The notes beneath the pieces are model-generated. The model saw only the letters and a list, made by a program, of their open reading frames with translations. It did no database searches and was not told the DNA's origin. 64,000 nt of DNA from Ralstonia pickettii DTP0602 (GTDB taxonomy: Bacteria; Pseudomonadota; Gammaproteobacteria; Burkholderiales; Burkholderiaceae): NCBI GenBank assembly GCA_000471925.1, contig CP006668.1, positions 1,860,001-1,924,000 of the forward strand. Reading direction: 5' to 3'. The position numbers and the translations under genes were made by a program. How positions within the stretch are numbered: the first letter of the stretch is position 1; every line of letters begins with the position of its first letter. Shown here one piece after another: positions 62,115 through 64,000 of the stretch.

Positions 62115-62480
62115 TTATTCGACGCGGAAGAATTCGATCGATTGCCCGGCGTTGACCGCGCGCTGCAGCCAGTCGGGATATTCGCCCTGGCCGTCCCAAC
62201 TCTGCCCGAGGGCATTGCGGTAAAGCGGGCGGGACGCGGAAGCCTGCGGCGTACCGTTCGGCGCAGGCTCCGCAAGCGGCGACTTCGCGACGGCGACATC
62301 GGACTGCGGCGCGGCCGCAGTCTTTCGCGGTGCTTTCGCGGCAACAGGTTGGGCAGCGGGCGCCGGGACCTTGTCGAAGCATCCGGCGGCGACCAGGTCG
62401 TCGAGCGTCAGGGCATGACGGTCCATTTGCTCGCGGATCCAGGCCACCGCAGCGAGTTTGGCTGAATCAGACTCGGACAT
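62115..62480 (-). CDS. H-NS-family nucleoid protein
   Basis: A 121-residue protein with an N-terminal helix (AAVAWIREQMDRHALTLDDLVAAGCF), an Ala/Pro/Lys linker and the H-NS-type C-terminal DNA-binding block YRNALGQSWDGQGEYPDWLQ. The tip that usually inserts into the minor groove (RGR or QGR, with basic residues) is GQGEYP here, less basic than usual, so DNA binding may be altered or the protein may act by pairing with other H-NS paralogues. Burkholderiaceae carry many such paralogues. The start is the first ATG. Confidence 0.8.
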   Translation of the reverse strand: MSESDSAKLAAVAWIREQMDRHALTLDDLVAAGCFDKVPAPAAQPVAAKAPRKTAAAPQSDVAVAKSPLAEPAPNGTPQASASRPLYRNALGQSWDGQGEYPDWLQRAVNAGQSIEFFRVE

Positions 62481-62750
62481 GACTTTCGTGAGAAACCCGC
62501 TGCATTCCCGCGGGCAATGGAGAACCGGCGATGGAACAGCAGGCCGGTCAGACAGCCATGATTCTACAGCCTTTGCCGGTGCTCCCGCTTCTCCATTGTG
62601 TCGGCACGGGCAGCCGGCTGCGGGCGGCTGCGAGAAATGACAAAAATGACGGCATTGTCATGTGCCAGTCATGCTGGCGTGGGCGGTCGCTTTCTAGACT
62701 TTCCATACCGCCGCCCACCCCCGGTCGGCACTCTTCAGGAGCATCGATCC

Positions 62751-63026
62751 ATGCAAGCACTCAGGCAAATCCTTACAGCTACCGCCCTCATTGCCGCAGT
62801 GGTCGGCACTGCGCAGGCCGCACCGCGCAGCGTCGACCCGTTCAGCGACGGTGCCAACAGCGCCACCGGCACCCGCAGCACCTTTACCGACGGTGCGCAC
62901 AGCGCCACTGGCACGCGCAGTTCGTTCACCGACGGCGCACACAGCGCCACCGGCACCCGCAGCACCTTTACCGACGGCGCGCATAACCCGAACGGCCCGC
63001 GCGACAGCTTCTCCGACGGCGCCTGA
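62751..63026 (+). CDS. Small exported repeat protein (FSDGAxSATGTRS type)
   Basis: A 91-residue protein: signal peptide (cleavage after TAQA), then from Phe31 four 14-residue repeats plus a partial fifth, of the form F[ST]DGA[NH]SATGTRS, running to the last residue. The first repeat begins DPFSDGANS, close to DPYSQGARS in the proteins at 16245-16598 and 47099-47407. CAGGAGCATCGATCC precedes the ATG. Apart from the signal peptide the whole protein is repeats. Function unknown. Confidence 0.8.
   Translation: MQALRQILTATALIAAVVGTAQAAPRSVDPFSDGANSATGTRSTFTDGAHSATGTRSSFTDGAHSATGTRSTFTDGAHNPNGPRDSFSDGA
62841..63023 (+). repeat. 42-bp tandem repeats within the small exported protein gene
   Basis: Four full 42-base units and part of a fifth, encoding the 14-residue repeats. 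The second to fourth units start TTTACCGACGG or TTCACCGACGG, and the first and last TTC AGC/TCC GACGG. The fourth has diverged in its second half. Confidence 0.9.
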
Positions 63027-63052
63027 CGGCACCTGATCGGGCCAGGGCGCCT

Positions 63053-63925
63053 TCAGCGCACCTCGCCGTAGATCCGGCGCGCGTCGGCGGCATCGGCGAT
63101 CGGCCGGCCCAGCGTCAGCCCGCCCTGCACCGCCTGCGCCACCAGCGCGTGGTTGCCGGGCGCGCGGCTGCCGTCGCGCAGCAGCAGGTTGTTTTCGAAA
63201 CCTACCCGCACATGGCCGCCGAACGCGGCGGCCGCGGTCACGCAGGCATTCTCTTCGCGGCCGAAGGCGCAGATTGCCCACGGCAGCGCTTCGTCCCGCT
63301 CCGCGGCCACCTGCAGGAACGGCAGCAGGTCGTGCGGCGACGACACTTGCCCGGCCGAATAGCGCCCCAGCACGTACAGCACCGACCACGCCCCCGGCGG
63401 CACCATGCCGCGTTCGCGCATCGACTGCCAGCGCCGCACGTCGGCGACGTCATACAGGATGACCTGCGTCATCACGCGTTCGCTGGCCAGCCACGCGAAG
63501 AACGCGGCCAGTTCGCTTTCGGGGATCTCCGGTGCCGCCACTTCGCGCAGGCCCACCGACACCGCCTCGGGGCGCAATTCGCGCACCATCGCCATCTGTT
63601 CGGCAGCCTTGTAGACCCCGGCGGCCTCGCTCGTCACCTGCACCAGCAGGGAGTCGCCGACCGCCTGCTTCACAGCCACCAGCGCGTCGCGGTAGGCCTG
63701 CACGTCGAGCGAATGACGGCCCTCGGCATCGCGCACATGCATGTGCATCATGGCCGCGCCGGCGTCCAGGCAGGCGCGCGCCTCAGCGGCCAGCGCCGCC
63801 GCGGTCAGCGGCACTGCGGGATGGTCGGCGGCTTTCTTGTAGGCGCCGTTCGGTGCAACCGTGACGATCAGGGGCGAGTCGGCCAGCGGCGTGCGCAGCG
63901 CGGCATTGGGATGGGCTTGGGTCAT
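63053..63925 (-). CDS. BKACE-family (DUF849) beta-keto acid cleavage enzyme
   Basis: A 290-residue TIM-barrel enzyme of the family founded by 3-keto-5-aminohexanoate cleavage enzyme (Kce). It uses zinc and acetyl-CoA to split a beta-keto acid into acetoacetate and a CoA ester. Motifs: LIVTVAPNGAYKK at the start, the zinc-binding MMHMHVRDAEGRHSLD, LLVQVTSEAAGVY, VSVGLREVA, and GGHVRVGFENNLLLRDG near the C-terminus. Substrates differ widely across the family (amino-sugar, carnitine and betaine derivatives), so the specific one cannot be assigned. Its ATG overlaps the stop of the upstream minus-strand gene (ATGA), so they share an operon. Confidence 0.9.
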   Translation of the reverse strand: MTQAHPNAALRTPLADSPLIVTVAPNGAYKKAADHPAVPLTAAALAAEARACLDAGAAMMHMHVRDAEGRHSLDVQAYRDALVAVKQAVGDSLLVQVTSEAAGVYKAAEQMAMVRELRPEAVSVGLREVAAPEIPESELAAFFAWLASERVMTQVILYDVADVRRWQSMRERGMVPPGAWSVLYVLGRYSAGQVSSPHDLLPFLQVAAERDEALPWAICAFGREENACVTAAAAFGGHVRVGFENNLLLRDGSRAPGNHALVAQAVQGGLTLGRPIADAADARRIYGEVR

Positions 63926-64000
63926 GGCTGGATCTCGGGCAATTCGGGGGCAATCAGTTCCAGGCCGGCGCGCAGCAGGCGGTCATAGCGCGCGCGCTCG
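63922..64000 (-). CDS. C-terminal end of an unidentified gene, cut by window
   Basis: Twenty-five codons are visible, ending LLRAGLELIAPELPEIQP before a TGA that overlaps the DUF849 start. Too short to identify. Coupling to a BKACE gene suggests a linked catabolic enzyme, for example a dehydrogenase of the same pathway. Confidence 0.6.
   Translation of the reverse strand, partial: ERARYDRLLRAGLELIAPELPEIQP

Noticed and set aside
62841..63023. Minus-strand frame through the 42-bp repeats with regular Ala/Val/Gly-rich pattern
   Set aside because: It mirrors the plus-strand repeat protein, which has the signal peptide and ribosome site.

Overview
This window is high-GC (well above 60 %), densely coded chromosomal DNA from a betaproteobacterium. 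Gene content, codon use and the two Burkholderiaceae-style tRNA loci fit Cupriavidus or Ralstonia best. That assignment is inference from protein families; no rRNA or other species marker is present. There is no prophage, insertion sequence, CRISPR array or replication origin.

Layout: (1) 1-12 kb holds alpha-glucan and trehalose genes on the plus strand, glgX-malQ, glgP and treZ-treY. Together they debranch and phosphorolyse glycogen or maltodextrin and turn its reducing ends into trehalose. (2) 12-16.6 kb is a stress-flavoured set: a secreted protein, two BON-domain proteins, two small very hydrophilic proteins, an endonuclease/exonuclease/phosphatase-fold enzyme and a small secreted repeat protein. 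(3) 16.7-22.7 kb is a double-length UvrA of 1959 residues with a LexA-type SOS box upstream, followed by a higBA toxin-antitoxin pair. (4) 23.5-34.4 kb mixes a beta-lactamase-family remnant, ribA, an Lrp-family regulator with a palindromic operator candidate, divergent metR/metE with a MetR box, a TonB-dependent receptor, a DUF1254/DUF1214 lipoprotein, a YciI-like protein and a small lipoprotein. (5) 34.6-38.8 kb has a NUDIX/metallo-beta-lactamase fusion, tRNA-Arg(ACG), an autotransporter-barrel-like protein, a frameshifted diguanylate cyclase pseudogene and tRNA-Leu(CAG).

(6) 38.9-44.3 kb is a minus-strand operon: URC1-like GTP cyclohydrolase II homologue, URC4-like DUF1688 protein, uracil phosphoribosyltransferase, a RutR-like TetR regulator and cytosine deaminase. 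A RutR-type palindrome (CTGACCA-AA-TGGTCAG) sits 24 bases before the first start codon. This is the best candidate for a little-described system: the URC route of uracil catabolism, known mainly from yeasts, under a RutR-type switch. (7) 44.6-48.4 kb has an acyltransferase, an orphan solute-binding protein, a second small secreted repeat protein and a hypothetical periplasmic protein. (8) 48.9-56.1 kb is a complete lipid A Ara4N operon (arnT, one SMR-type flippase subunit, arnB, arnC, a split arnA, arnD). (9) 56.2-61.4 kb has a His-rich Zn/Cd/Pb P-type ATPase behind a MerR-type promoter, a PhnB-like protein and a heavy-metal-type two-component system. (10) 61.6-64 kb has a secreted protein, an H-NS-family protein, a third small secreted repeat protein and a BKACE/DUF849 enzyme, with the tail of one more gene.

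Many adjacent genes overlap by ATGA or similar junctions (glgX/malQ, treZ/treY, arnB/C/A1/A2, URC1/URC4, the two-component pair), so they are probably translationally coupled. Three small exported proteins at three loci share a DP[YF]xxGA repeat and appear to be one family of unknown function.
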